Part shown: piece after piece, positions 34,152-45,732 of the stretch
Layout: the number at the start of each line of letters is the position of its first letter
How positions within the stretch are numbered: the stretch's first letter is position 1
Origin: Drechmeria coniospora
Lineage: Eukaryota > Ascomycota > Sordariomycetes > Hypocreales > Ophiocordycipitaceae
Direction: 5' to 3'
Assembly (NCBI RefSeq): GCF_001625195.1
Contig: NC_054390.1
Location: 2,194,027-2,258,026 of the forward strand
Length of the DNA: 64,000 nucleotides
Position numbers and translations under genes: made by a program
The notes under the pieces: model-generated
The model's input: only the letters and a program-made list of their open reading frames with translations
The model's database searches: none
What the model was told of the DNA's origin: nothing

Positions 34152-35553
34152 CTAAATCTGCTTGACCTCCTTGCCGACCATTTCAGGTCTCTCGAGCTCC
34201 CATTCATCTCGCAGCACGGCAAATGTCAGGTCGGACACGAGCAAGCTCTGGCCTAGACTCCACACGAGGGTGATGGCGTAGAAGAAGTTGGCGTTGCCGC
34301 TGCCTGCGTAGATCCATAAATGGTAAAAGGCCGGACCGAGAAAGGTGGTGTACAGGATGATTGCCGATGCGACAAAGGTGTAGCGCATGAGCGGCAGCAG
34401 ATGGCAGTATAGGGGTAGTAGAGAGAGAAAGAGGCTGGTGTCGGAGATGGACGGGTACGGTTTGAAGATGGCGAATATGCCTAGGAGAATCGTCAGGACG
34501 ACGAGGGGTTGGCGACGCAGGCGGATGGAGAGGCCTCCGACATAGGCCGACAGATGCAGCCAGAAAACGGCGAGGAAAAAGGCGCGAAAGGAATCGAACA
34601 TTTCGATGAAGAAGTACCACCACAGCCCGACGTTGGGCGTCAGATCGGAGAGCGTGAGCTGGATGCCGTAGGTACGGGCGAGAAACCCCCACGAGTTGCC
34701 CGTGACGGCAAAGGACATGACAAGCAATGCTGCGAGACAGCCGGCCATGATGGTGACGCACTTGACCGTGAACATGGCGACCGAGTTTGTACGTCGCGTC
34801 TCCAGTTGTCGGTCATAGGCCAGCAGTATGAGAGGTGGCAGGAGGAGTAGCGGGTACATGGACAAGTAGGACGCAAAGGACAGGGCCATCATGGCGTTGA
34901 AGGGCGAGCCATGGATGGCCCTCGAGATGGCGTGCAGGATGGCGCATGATGTGAAGACGCTGGTCGGACGTCCTATGCATGTCGCAATGGTAAAGGGGTT
35001 GAAAAGGAAGCTATTTATATCATTAGCCTGCGTACGGTCCACTTATGAGATCCAACGAGCTCTTACGCCGCGGCCACGAGCGGTCCCGTCGCACGGTTAG
35101 CCCGCCGCGGAGATGAAAATAGCCTCGACTGGCCAGCCTCGCCGGAGTCTGCGATCCGTGCGAGGGCATCTGCGGCGAGAATATCGACCAGGATGTATAC
35201 GATGGACGTGAAGATGGGCCATATCTTGACGTCGGGGAGCAGCGAGAAGACGGGGAGCAGTAGGGGCGCCTGGTGGTAGACGCCTCCATCGTACGGCCAG
35301 ACATTGTGATTATACAGAAACAGACCTTCTTGCACTGTCCAACCGTCAGCCATGGCGTTGCATTCAGCGTTGCCTCACAGGCGCATTCGACACACGTACG
35401 TCTCTTGAAGCTCGTGACGGGGGTCGAGATCTCGACGCGACCCGTCAGCAGGTCCGGAAGTTCTGGAAAGACAAGGGTCAGGACGAGCCGCAGAAGAGCG
35501 GCGCCGACGTAGACTCCAGCTTTGCTTCGCAAAGCCATGGTGGTGGTAGCCAT
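34152..35553 (-). CDS. GAB1: GPI transamidase complex subunit PIG-U (Gab1)
   Basis: Exons 35553-35400, 35334-35067 and 35010-34152 give 426 residues, near the length of human PIG-U. The protein is a multispanning ER membrane subunit of the complex that attaches GPI anchors to proteins. The family signature SFKRLQEGLFLYNHN runs across the first junction, followed by PYDGGVYHQAPLLLP; the second junction gives LFNPFTIATCIGR. At least seven hydrophobic segments follow, with FLGPAFYHLWIYAGSGNANF near the end as in the family. Start: the ATG at 35553 (MATTTMALRSK); MALRSK five codons on is also possible. It is divergent from the Nop7 gene. Confidence 0.94.
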
Positions 35554-36206
35554 GTCTACTGGGAGGAAGAGCTTGGGAGCTGTCGTGTCGCGAACGATAT
35601 ACTCCACAAGGAAACGGGGGAGGCCATTTGGCAATTCGGTTAGTACTGTGCGGCGTAAGTACCGTGTACCTTTGTCTCACACGTATAGCTGAAGGATTGA
35701 ATGTACTTTGTACTTATGGAGTACATGTAAGCATTGATTTGTAGCACAGTATACTAGGATACTTGTCCTGAGGTACGGAGTACCCCGTACCTAGTACAGT
35801 AAGTAAGTATATGTAAGTTCTTAGGTAGAGAAGAGTGCGGTGTACATGTACCTATCTCCGTTCAGGAAATGCACCTTTTAATACTCGAGTACATGTACTG
35901 GTACGTCCACGGTCACAAGCTTCCTCCATAGTCCCTTCGGCAAAGGCGGTGAGCAATGGCCCTGCGCGCTAATCTGCAACTAGATTCAAGTTCGGGCGGT
36001 GGCAATGGGCATTAAAACCTGCGCTTAGCGCGCAGTATGGTTGTGTGGATGCTGGCAGTACTCCGTACCGGCAGGAAAAAAGTAGAGTCGGGAAAAAGTT
36101 CAAAAGTGGAAAACGTCGCAGGAAGAAGTAATTAACGAATATCTCATCATTCGCCCTAGCGACACACGACGACGGCATCACCTGCCGCGTACGCACTTTT
36201 GGAATC
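35554..36206. promoter_or_regulatory. Divergent promoter region of PIG-U and Nop7 genes
   Basis: These 653 bp contain a GTAC cluster at about 35690-35900 and must carry both promoters. No specific factor site is convincing. Confidence 0.5.
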
Positions 36207-38150
36207 ATGCCGCGGATCAAGAAAAAGGGCCAGGCCGGTGCGGCAAAAAACTACGTGACTCGAAACCAAGCGATTCGAAAGTTGCAAATCAGCCTGCCCG
36301 ACTTTCGCAAGCTGTGCATCTGGAAGGGCATCTACCCGCGCGAGCCTCGCAGCAAGAAGAAGGTGTCCAAGACGTCTACGGCCTCGACCACGTTTTATTT
36401 CGCAAAGGATATCCAGTACTTGCTGCATGAGCCGCTGCTGCAGAGATTTCGCGATCAAAAGGTGCTGGAGAAAAAGATCTCGCGAGCACTTGGTCGTGGC
36501 GATGTTACGGATGCGAAGCGGCTCGAGGGCAATGCGACCCGGCCCGAGAAGACAGGAAGGCCTCAGTACACCCTCAACCATGTGATCCGCGAGCGCTACC
36601 CAACATTTGTCGATTCGCTGCGAGATCTAGACGACTGCCTCTCGATGCTGTTTCTCTTTGCGAATCTTCCGTCAACGTCGAGCGTGCCGGCCAAGATGAT
36701 TGCGCAATGCGAGCGACTGACGCTCGAGTTTCAGCACTACCTCATCGTTTCCAAGTCCGTCACCAAGTCTTTCCTGTCCATCAAGGGCATCTATTATCAA
36801 GCCAACATCGAGGGAGAAGATATATTGTGGTTGGTGCCGTACAAGTTCAACCAACGGATCGTCGGCGATGTCGACTTCCGGATCATGGGAACTTTTGTCG
36901 AGTTTTACATGACTCTGCTCGGCTTCGTCAACTTCCGCCTGTACACGAGCATCGGCCTCAAATACCCCCCCAAGTTCGATGCCGTCAAGGATGAAAACGC
37001 CGCCGAGCTGGGCGCTTTCACGCTTGAAGGCAAGGTCCTTGTGGGCACCGAGGAGGCCAAGCAGCTGGAGGGTGCCCCTCACAAGCCCGATCCCAAGGTT
37101 CAGGCTGCCGTGAACAAGGTGATCAAGACGATCAGCAGCGGCGCTGAAGTGGAAGATGCCGTCGTCAATGACAACGAGGAGACGAGCGACGCCATTGACA
37201 AATTCGAGCCGACGGTGGAGGGCGGCGATGTTTTGCCACAGCCATCATCTGGCAGTGGTCCCTCCGCCCTCTTTTCCAAGTACACCATCTACCTCTCACG
37301 CGAGACCCCTCGGCAGCCACTCGAGTTCCTGCTGAAGTCGTTTGGCTGCAAGCGTGTCGGTTGGGACGCCGTCCTCGGCGACGGTGCCTTTACGACGAAC
37401 GAGTTGGACCCCGCCATCACACATCAGATTGTCGATCGGCCTCTGATACAGGCTGCGATGGAGGACAACGAAGGAGAGGACAACCAGACGTCACAGAAGC
37501 TGGCGGCGAACCGACGGGTTCCCGGTCGGATATACGTCCAGCCTCAGTGGGTCTGGGACAGCATCAACGACGAGGAGTTGAAGGAGGTACATCTGTACGC
37601 TCCCGGAGCCTCCCTCCCACCTCACCTAAGTCCATTTGTCAAGCAGATTTCGGGTGCTTACGATCCTACGATGCCGCTTGAGGATCAAGAGACCGAGGGC
37701 GAGGCTCTTGAAGCCGCAGACGATGATGAGGACGAAGCCGCAGAGGGCATGGATGTTGCCGGCTCCGAGGATGAGGACGAGGACGAGGGCGAGGATGAGG
37801 ATGGTGACGACACCGAGATGCGCGCCGCTGAAGAGGTCGACGAAGATGATGAGAGTGATGTGGAGGAATCGGAACGGCAAATGGAGCTGGAAGCTGAGTT
37901 GACAGGCGCGCCCGTCAGCAAAGCGGTGAACGTCAAGGCCAAAGCCAAGGAGGCGGCCAAGAAGGCGCTTTCGAAGAAGTCACGCGAGGAAGCCGAAGAG
38001 CTGGAGAGGGCCAAGGGAATGCTGAGTAAAAAGAAGCGAAAGCTCTTTGAACAAATGCAGTACACGAACAACAAGAAGAGCGCCGCCGACCAGAAGCTGC
38101 GCGCGAAGCGGAGGAAGCTGGAGAAGGACAAGGCGAAGGGCAAAGAGTAG
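36207..38150 (+). CDS. NOP7: Pescadillo homologue, ribosome biogenesis (PeBoW complex)
   Basis: A single exon of 647 residues (yeast Nop7 605). With Erb1 and Ytm1 it is needed for maturation of the large ribosomal subunit in the nucleolus. The N-terminal Pescadillo domain is clear ([56 protein letters not shown]). A BRCT domain lies at about 350-465, starting near [12 protein letters not shown] and ending with the conserved Trp of [12 protein letters not shown]. The C-terminal ~150 residues are a long acidic Glu/Asp tract followed by a Lys-rich coiled coil, typical of the family. The ATG is followed directly by the conserved N-terminus, so the start is secure. Confidence 0.97.
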   Translation: MPRIKKKGQAGAAKNYVTRNQAIRKLQISLPDFRKLCIWKGIYPREPRSKKKVSKTSTASTTFYFAKDIQYLLHEPLLQRFRDQKVLEKKISRALGRGDVTDAKRLEGNATRPEKTGRPQYTLNHVIRERYPTFVDSLRDLDDCLSMLFLFANLPSTSSVPAKMIAQCERLTLEFQHYLIVSKSVTKSFLSIKGIYYQANIEGEDILWLVPYKFNQRIVGDVDFRIMGTFVEFYMTLLGFVNFRLYTSIGLKYPPKFDAVKDENAAELGAFTLEGKVLVGTEEAKQLEGAPHKPDPKVQAAVNKVIKTISSGAEVEDAVVNDNEETSDAIDKFEPTVEGGDVLPQPSSGSGPSALFSKYTIYLSRETPRQPLEFLLKSFGCKRVGWDAVLGDGAFTTNELDPAITHQIVDRPLIQAAMEDNEGEDNQTSQKLAANRRVPGRIYVQPQWVWDSINDEELKEVHLYAPGASLPPHLSPFVKQISGAYDPTMPLEDQETEGEALEAADDDEDEAAEGMDVAGSEDEDEDEGEDEDGDDTEMRAAEEVDEDDESDVEESERQMELEAELTGAPVSKAVNVKAKAKEAAKKALSKKSREEAEELERAKGMLSKKKRKLFEQMQYTNNKKSAADQKLRAKRRKLEKDKAKGKE

Positions 38151-38588
38151 TATTGGCAACCTATTTGTAGAATATGCACGTTAAATGGTCTAATTTTAAA
38201 AGTGTTTTCAGAGGAAGGCTGACATCTATTACCATGTCATAATGTGCATATCGATGTGATGACCGTGGACATTGCGATGGAGCAGAGGCACTGTCTGTCG
38301 TATCAACAAGCATCATGAAGGCTTTCGTTTTCATCATTTTGCGCAAGTACATTGAAGCACGCGATCTGAAACACTAACATAAGTACGGAGTACTCCGTAG
38401 ACAGACCCTGATTCCAACATCCCCCCCCACCCCGCCCTTCCCCCACCTTCAGCAACACACCATCGAAAGTAGCAACCGCCCCTTGCGCTCGGCATTACTG
38501 AACATTCCTATCGGCCTTCATTGAGAACGCGTATGTGATCCAGCCGACTGAGGGTGGTGAAAAATTCGCCGCAGCATTTTGTCGCCGC
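38151..38588. other. Intergenic region upstream of the Rrn9-domain gene
   Basis: It includes the 16-bp perfect palindrome at 38384-38399 and a C-rich stretch at about 38420-38445. The reading frame of the next gene is open from 38502, before its first ATG. Confidence 0.55.
38384..38399. repeat. Perfect 16-bp palindrome of the GTAC word family
   Basis: TACGGAGTACTCCGTA equals its own reverse complement. It is two oppositely oriented copies of the dispersed word joined at the shared TAC, about 190 bp before the Rrn9-domain gene start. Confidence 0.9.
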
Positions 38589-40692
38589 ATGGAGGAGGCT
38601 TGGGAGGCACCAGCAGGTTGGGACTTTGACAGCGACGAGATCGCATCCATCAACTCGCAGGACCTACACGACAACCGCCCCAATCGCTGGAGAGGCCCCA
38701 AGTCATCATGGCGCACGCTCACTGCCGACGAGCGGCTGCTTTGGCGGTCGATGCAGCAGCTGCAGCACCAGGATCTCTCGGTGCATCTGTATGATGTCTT
38801 TGCGCTGAGAAGACAGGGTGAGGATATGCAGACGACAGAACTGTTCACCGTCAAGACGGCAAGTATCCTCCGGCACTCTCGATGCGTATGCCTATCACTG
38901 ACTAGCGTAGGGTGACGGAGAAGATGCAGTATGGGCACCGCCAAAGATGTGGACGGCCTGGCCGTTGAAGGAGAGTCACGTACCGCAAGAGACTCTCCTC
39001 AAGATTGGCGACAATGGCGACAACTGCGACGACGATGGCCAGTTGACGCTTCGGATGAACGAAAAAGCAAACAACATGCCGAGCTCGCGCTTGCAGGATG
39101 AAATCGGCGCAACGATTCTTCGGCTGGCCAAGGAAAGTTTCCTCAAGCGGACGAGACGAGAATCGGCGCCCATCCAACCATCGATAGAATCGACGGCCGC
39201 AGGCACAGCAGCTGAAACAGACGACGAAATCTCATTGCCGTCCTCTCCTCCGCTCTCCATCAAAATGGAGCCGGCAGAAGTTGGCGACATGACGCAGCTC
39301 GACAGCGTCGAACCGCATTCGAGATCGTCGAATTCCAAAAATCCCAACAGACCGGCACCAAGGACGCATGAGCCGACGGTTTCTACAGATGATGACCTGT
39401 CGTACGCTCTTCTGCGTCCTTCAGTCAGAAACATCATCCTTCAGCTCGACAAGACGCTCACGATTCTCCACAACGCCCGCGTCGCCGGCCTTCATCAGCT
39501 GTCCGACTCGTCCACCGACTCTGACTCAGGCTCGCAATCCGCTGCGGCAGAACGGCCCCAGAAACGCCCCCGCGGACGTCCCCGGCGCACCCCTCAGGCT
39601 GGAGAAAGCACAGATGAAGGGGATCGGGTCAAGCTGACGAGACGCGGGAGGCCAAGAAAGCAGCACGTGCCGAGGGTGGGCGAGACACAGGTTGAGATGC
39701 GGCATCGCATCGCGCGCGAGGGCCATAGACGACTGCCAGTGACCGAGGAGGAAAAGGAAGCTGCTTTCGAGGAGTGGCTTCGCAAAGGCGACCTGCAGCG
39801 GCAGAGGGAGAGGGAAATGGATGCAGAAATGGATGGGCCCTTCGCTGTGGTGGATGACGGGACCGCCGGCGAAGTCGAGGATGGTCAACATGTGCCTCTC
39901 GGAAACGTCGAGAGAAAGCTTCTCAGATGGGGGCTTCGAGACTGGAGCGACGTTGTTGGTGCCGCAGCGCTGGCCGGAGTTTCCGAGGAGGTGATTAAGA
40001 GGACGACGAGACGGTGCGCCAACCTCTTTGGCCAAGGCATGACGATCCGACGCCTCGACGAGGCAATCGCCTCGCATGGACCCGGGTTCCGCACCTTGAT
40101 CTACCAACCGGAGCGCATCAGCCTCTCATCGAGCGCGTCCCGGTCCTCGTCGTTTCCGTCGTCCTCTTCCGACGAAGTGCCCACTCTAAACCAGCGCCGC
40201 CTCGCTTCTCACAGCCGCAGTCCCTCGGCATCGCGCCGTGGGCGCACCTCGTTGCGGCTCTCTGCATCGGCAGCATCAACGTCCCGGTCCCGCAGTCGCT
40301 CCTCGGCCGGCCTCATCTTCTGCCCCGTCCCGCGTTGTGACCGTGCGGCGATGGGCTTCTCGCGACGTGCGAATCTGAGCCGCCACATGCATCTTGTTCA
40401 TCCAGACATTGCAGAAGATGGAGGCGACAGCGACGATGACACAGTTGGTGCGGTCCACGTCGACGGCTTCCTGCGGCCGGTTCAGATGAGCCGTGGGTGG
40501 CGCGGCGAGGATGTCGCCGAAAGGAAGCGGAAGAGATTCTATGCAGGTAGGGAGACAACTCCGGGCCGGTCGAGGACTTCGCCACGAAGCAACGATGATG
40601 GAGACGACGACTACGAAGCAGGAGATGAGTCGGCCCGAAGAGTACTTTGTTCGTGGCCTGAGCAGATAAAGAAAGTCAAGGCAAGGTTTTAA
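38589..40692 (+). CDS. Rrn9-domain RNA polymerase I initiation factor with C-terminal C2H2 zinc finger
   Basis: Exons 38589-38858 and 38911-40692 give 683 residues. The Rrn9-type region spans both exons: RPNRWRGPKSSWRTLTADER, DLSVHLYDVFALRR, VWAPPKMWTAWPLKE and LQDEIGATILRLAKESFLKR. In yeast Rrn9 belongs to the upstream activating factor at the rDNA promoter. The middle is basic and Ser/Pro-rich with an AT-hook-like RPRGRPRRT. A C2H2 finger lies at about 561-585 (FCPVPRCDRA...RRANLSRHMHLVH). The intron most likely starts GCAAGT (after ACG); a weak GT site six bases upstream also keeps the frame. The start is tentative: the frame is open about 87 bases upstream without an ATG, so a short upstream exon is possible. 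Confidence 0.8.
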
Positions 40693-40945
40693 ATCAAGTA
40701 TCACTTCAATTCAAGTTGCTCGACCTCGATTTTCCATCAGCTCGTCCATGGCAGTAATAAAACCTTTCTTATCGTGGTATAGGTATAAATACATGATGCC
40801 TAACATAGCAAAGGGTATCTATCTACGTACAAGTGCTCAGAAACCCTGCAACTTAAAAAACAGTAACCTTTTCCATGAACGCCGGTCAACCTGGTCCACA
40901 AGCAAGTTGAGTTGCATTACCTGCTGAAGCCAAAGTTAATCCTGC

Positions 40946-43900
40946 TCAACTGAACCTTGGACTCTTACGCCTTGACCTGCCCTGCGCGAACATGTCCGTC
41001 GTCGGCGTGAGATTCTCCCTGCCTTCAACAGACACCGATCCCTTTGGACATATGCCACGAGCTGATTTGACAATGCTTTCCTTGAGATCGGGCAAGGTGA
41101 CACGACCCGCTGGTACGGACATGGTGCTTGCACTGGGGTCGAAGTTACTTATCCCAGTGGTCGCGGCCGCGGTCGGAGCAGTCGTCACATTCGGGTTGAC
41201 CTCGCGGAGGCTCATGCTCATCGAAGTCTTTTCCAGACTGTTGACGCTGGATGGCTGGGGGGCCATTTTCCGTCCATTGGCGTCGAGATCCGAGAAGACG
41301 ATGCTGCCGTCGAACTCGCCAACATCCTCGTCGACGTTTTCCTCGTCCACTTCTGTCTCCCCGAGCTTGGACATGATGACGTCGTGCGGTTCGGTGCGTG
41401 GCAGTGTTCTGGAGTAGGAATACAGCACCTTCTGCGGCGTCTCACCCGTTGACTGGTACTCCTGCAATGAAGCGCTCGCAATGCCCTCGCGCAGGTTGGC
41501 CAGAGGGTGACAGAGCTGCGATGCGAGCGGATCTAGCCCGTCCCGCATGTCGCCGATATCCATTTCCACCACCTCGCCCAAGTTGCTGACTCGATCGAGG
41601 GTTGTCTTGAAGTGACCAGCAACGTTCCCAAACGACTGCTCCGCCGCGCTCGACAAGGCCTGGACAGACTGCAGCTGAGTCTCGTGATGATGCGCGTTCT
41701 CGGACCGCGCGCGGGCGACGAAGTCATGCAGTGCTTCCATCTGGGTATCGAGATGCTCCATCTGCTCTCCCACCTCGCGAACCGTCTCCGCGTGCACCAA
41801 CTTGACGGCGTTCTGAATCGCCGTGCTCTGCTCGCTCGCCGTCGACCAGTCGTCCTTTAAGCGAGTTTTGAGTTCGTCGCGCGTCTTCTTGACATCCTCG
41901 AGCAGCTCGCTCGCCTTCCCGTCCCACGCGTCCATGCCTTCGCCGTACTGTGACATGGCACCCTCCAGCGACAGCCTCGTGTCTGCGACAGCCTTTTGGA
42001 CGTGAGACGCCTTGTCGGCCGCCCTCGCATCTTGCGATTCTGCGTGCGCGCTTACGAGGGCCGTCATCTGCGACAGCAGCTTCTGGCGATCTTCGGCAGA
42101 CTGCCGGCGCTCCTCATCCAGGGCCTCCTGAACGCGGGCGGAGATGGCGGCGTTCTGAAGGACGATGGTGCTCAAGGCGCCCTGCAGCTGACGGCGCAGG
42201 TTGTCCGTCTCGCTGCGCTGGAGCGTGATGTGCCTGACAAGGTCCTCGAAGAGCGACTTAAAGTCCCTGCCGAGGCAGCTGTAGGAGTTGTGCAGCTTGG
42301 ACAGGGTGTTAGCCTTCGACCTCGAACGTGGTGGTGCAGGGGCGGCTTACTGTGCCGTGAAAGTCCGTCATCTCTTGCAGAACATCCGCCGAGATCCTTT
42401 CCGCCGCATCGGAAATGACGTGCAGGCTCAGTCCCATCTTGTCCTTGACGTTGTCGCGGATCACCTTGATTTCGTCCAACACTTCATCCATGTCCTCTTT
42501 TGACTGCTGCTTCCGTTGCAGCATCTCTTTCTTCGATTCCGTGAACTTGGAGACATGCTCGTTGAGGGCAACCTGCGTCGCCAAGACCGTTTGCAGCTCA
42601 TCGCGGACAAAGTCCCGCATGCGGTTCGAGATGGCCAACACATGCTCGGTCTGCTCTTTCCGAAATTCGTGCACTCGCCTCTCGACCATGGACGTGACAT
42701 CGGCAACCTGCGACTGCGATGTGCCCCAAGCGGCACGGTTTAGGGACTGCAGGTCGGACTTGCGCCTGTTCTTCGCGTGAAGGCCGGCGACGTCGTCGAC
42801 CGTCCTGCCGAGCTTGCCGATGAGTTCGTCGCCAATCTCGGCGAGCTTCTCCTCCGTCTCCTCGTGCGCTCTCCTTAGATGCCTCTCTTCCGCCAAGTTC
42901 CGTCGCGTCGCGTCGAGGATGATCTTGGTCTGGTCGAGGACGCCGTTGGCCTCGTCCAGCTGCGTCTTCGTCCCCTCGTGATCCTTCTTCAGGCCCAAGA
43001 ACGAGGTGTTGAGGGAGAAAAGCTCATGGACCTTGCTTCGCAAGTTCGTCTCCAACGTTTCCATCTTGGCCGTCTGCTCCTCCAACACGATCCGTCGCGA
43101 TTCGCTCTGGGCCGTCATCTCCTCGAAGGCGTCGGTGGACAGGTAGACGCCGTTTCGCTGCCTCGTCGAGATGAGCTCGCTTTTAAGCTTCTCTATCTCA
43201 CTGGCAAACTCCATGAGAAGCATCTTTTTGTTGAGCATCGGGTTCATCTGCGGCTTGTTTTGAATATTCTTGGCCCGGAAGGCGTATTCGAGAGTCGAGA
43301 TGGTCTCCTCGAGGTTGCTCTTGGCCGGGGATATCGTCGCGATGATGCACGTCTTCGTCCGGCCGCCGAGCGAGTCTTGAAGCAGCCGGGTCAGCTTCGA
43401 CTCGCGGTAGGGAATGTGGGCGCTGCGGTCGACGAGGGCGTTGATGACCCGACCGAGCGTGAGAAGCGACTTGTTGATCAGGCCGGCCTCAGCCGCCCGC
43501 TTGTTCTCCGCACCCGATCGCTGGATGTTTTCGCTGCCGGCCAAGTCGACGAGGTTGAGCTTTCCGGCGCTGACAAAGTCGTCGGCGCCGTTTTCGGACG
43601 ACTTCTTGACGTAGACGGTGATGGTGAAGACGGTGTGGCTTCGCGAGCTGAGATCGTTGCACTTGGTCGCCGCCACCTGGCGTTTCAAGCTGCCATCCTG
43701 AAGCACCTTGATACCCTCCGACGCGTTCTTGATATGCTTCTCCTCCATACCCTGTATGATTGTCCCGGCGTGGCCGCCCCGTTTCGACACGTCGTCGAAT
43801 ATTTTCAGCTTGGCTGTTTCCTCGATCGAGAGGAGGTCGCGGAGCTCCTCGTTGTAGAGTTCGATGAACGAACACTTGACGCAATTTTCCGAGTTGTCGA

Positions 43901-44586
43901 GGTCAAGCTTGTAAAAGAGCTGCTGCAGCACGCGTGGAATGATGCCGGCCTCGTCGGAGAGCATTCCCATGGTCTCGGTCATGTCTCCGGACATGGTGTA
44001 CGTCTTTCCGGTGCCTGTCTGTCCGTAGGCAAATATGGTGCAGTTGTAGCCGGCAAGCATCTGGTTTCGTCAGCGACTGGTCGTTTATGCGCGGGCATCC
44101 ATGGGAACGATTGCGCCGCGGGGGGAGGGACCGGGGGGGGGGGCTGACCTCTTCCAGCACGGGCTTGACGACGTCGTCGAAGACCATGTTCTGGTCCGCG
44201 GCCTGGGAAAAAACGCGGTCAAAGGTATACGACTTGTTGCTCAACGAGTTGGCTCCCATGGAAAGCTCGACGCTCTTGCCCTTGACGCCGTCCGAATTGA
44301 CGACGACGGCGCTGTTCTCCTTAACTTCGCGCGCGTTGCGACCCCGGCAGCGGACGACGACGTTGATGTTCGTCTCCTCGCCTCCTCCTTCCGAGTCGAA
44401 GTCGCGCTCCTTGCGCTTCGTGCCCGAGGTTGTCGCCACCGAGTCGGCTGGCGAGAGGGCGCGCGCGCGATCAGCCGCTGCTCTCCCCAGGCCGAGGACC
44501 GAGGGTTGCCTCGCCGATGATGCTCTGATTCCACCGGGGCGCATGCTGGAGCGACTCGGGGCTGCCGTGCGTACGTTGGAGCCCAT
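40946..44586 (-). CDS. Kinesin-5 mitotic motor (BimC/Eg5/Cut7 family)
   Basis: Exons 44586-44149, 44060-42351 and 42295-40946 give 1165 residues, close to other fungal BimC proteins. Kinesin-5 is a tetrameric plus-end motor that pushes spindle poles apart. The motor domain (~80-430) shows NINVVVRCRGRN, P-loop GQTGTGKT (159-166), NDLSSRSHTVF and LVDLAGSEN, then YRESKLTRLLQDSLGG. A neck and a long coiled coil follow. A BimC box is visible near 1006-1024 (LYSYSRTLPRTEPHDVI), whose Thr in RTEPHD is the known CDK target in the family. Intron 1 contains an 11-base poly-C tract next to the donor. Two large reverse-strand frames over it are shadows. It is convergent with the Rrn9-domain gene. Confidence 0.96.
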
Positions 44587-45732
44587 CGTCAACCGGCTAC
44601 GCTCCCGGTCGGAGCGAGTTTGCGTTCGAAACGCCAGCTTGATTTATGTGCTTGATGCTGGCTGGACCTGTGCAAAGGATGCGGCAGCAGGAGAGGGGGA
44701 GGAGAATGAAGGAAGGGGGGAGCGAATGGGAGAAGGAGCGTAGGGGAGAGGGTGAATATAGAATGCAGAAATCAAGGCCTGACCACCATTCGTTCGTTCT
44801 CTTGCTGTGCATGTACATGCATGTTCATGTTCGCACTCGTTGAACGATTGAGCGGAGGGCGGTTTGCTTGCTGCTACAAAGGACGGACCACACGGGAAGG
44901 CGTTCAGCGTTCTCTGTACTTACTGTAGTTGTACAGTAAAGTAAACATGGGCTAGCGTGTCTGGCAGGTTGCAGGCTAGCTGGACCCTGTCGGCGGGGAC
45001 AGTGGATCCTATGAGCAAACGGTCCGTTGCCCTGACGACCACTGCCTGACATTTCCCTGCACCTACAGAACATTGTAAGTACAGTAAGTACAGTGCTAAA
45101 GCTAGTGATCAGGTGTGCGGCAAGTAATTATAGTACGTACGGAGTATTACTCCGTACAACTGCATGTAAGTAAGTACTTGTACAGTACTTACATACAAGG
45201 TCCTCCGTACTCCGTACTCCGCACAAGACCAGTATTTATTTCACTTGTAGGTGCTATTAGCTTGTACCTACAGTAAAGGAAGTATGGAGCCAGTAAGCAA
45301 AGAGGCGTACTTGGGCGGTGGTCAAGTGTTCCATTACTGTGCTGTAAGTGTAGAGTCGTGATAATAGTTCACAGGACTTTTCAATTCGGCCAAATTCTTC
45401 ATCTCGAGACATTGTATGCTTTTTCGTATGCAGCAACATACTTTCGAGTGCGCACAGCAGACAAAAAACAACCAGCCGACTCGAACGCAGCCTTCGGCAT
45501 CATACCCCTGGCGGCAAAGAAAGACACCAAGACAATCATTTTTCGATTCAATCCTCGACACCACATCACGCAAACCTCATCAGCTGCTGGCAGCTTCGAG
45601 TACAATGGGTCGGTCGCCGCCGCACCTCATACCGCCTTCGGCCTCCCAACACGGACGGGATGTGCGAGGCCATAGGAAAGGAAACAGTCCCAATTATCCA
45701 GCAGGCAGGGTTGAGTGATGTGCCTGGGCCAT
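44587..45732. other. Intergenic region upstream of kinesin-5 and downstream of the Rsc4-like gene
   Basis: It contains the kinesin promoter on its left and a GTAC cluster at 44920-45260 with the 21-bp inverted repeat at 45137-45157. At 45606-45717 a short + frame with a fair start context exists, but it ends after 37 codons and has no recognisable family. Confidence 0.5.
45137..45157. repeat. Perfect inverted repeat, 10-bp arms with 1-base spacer
   Basis: GTACGGAGTA, one T, then TACTCCGTAC. The arms are exact reverse complements. It is another head-to-head form of the dispersed word. Confidence 0.9.

Noticed and set aside
42879..44147. 422-codon + strand open frame
   Set aside because: Antisense shadow of the kinesin-5 motor and coiled-coil exon, with no family resemblance.
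45606..45717. Possible start of a + strand gene (MGRSPPHLIPPSASQ...)
   Set aside because: It stops after 37 codons, no plausible downstream exon exists, and it lies just past the 3' end of the Rsc4-like gene.
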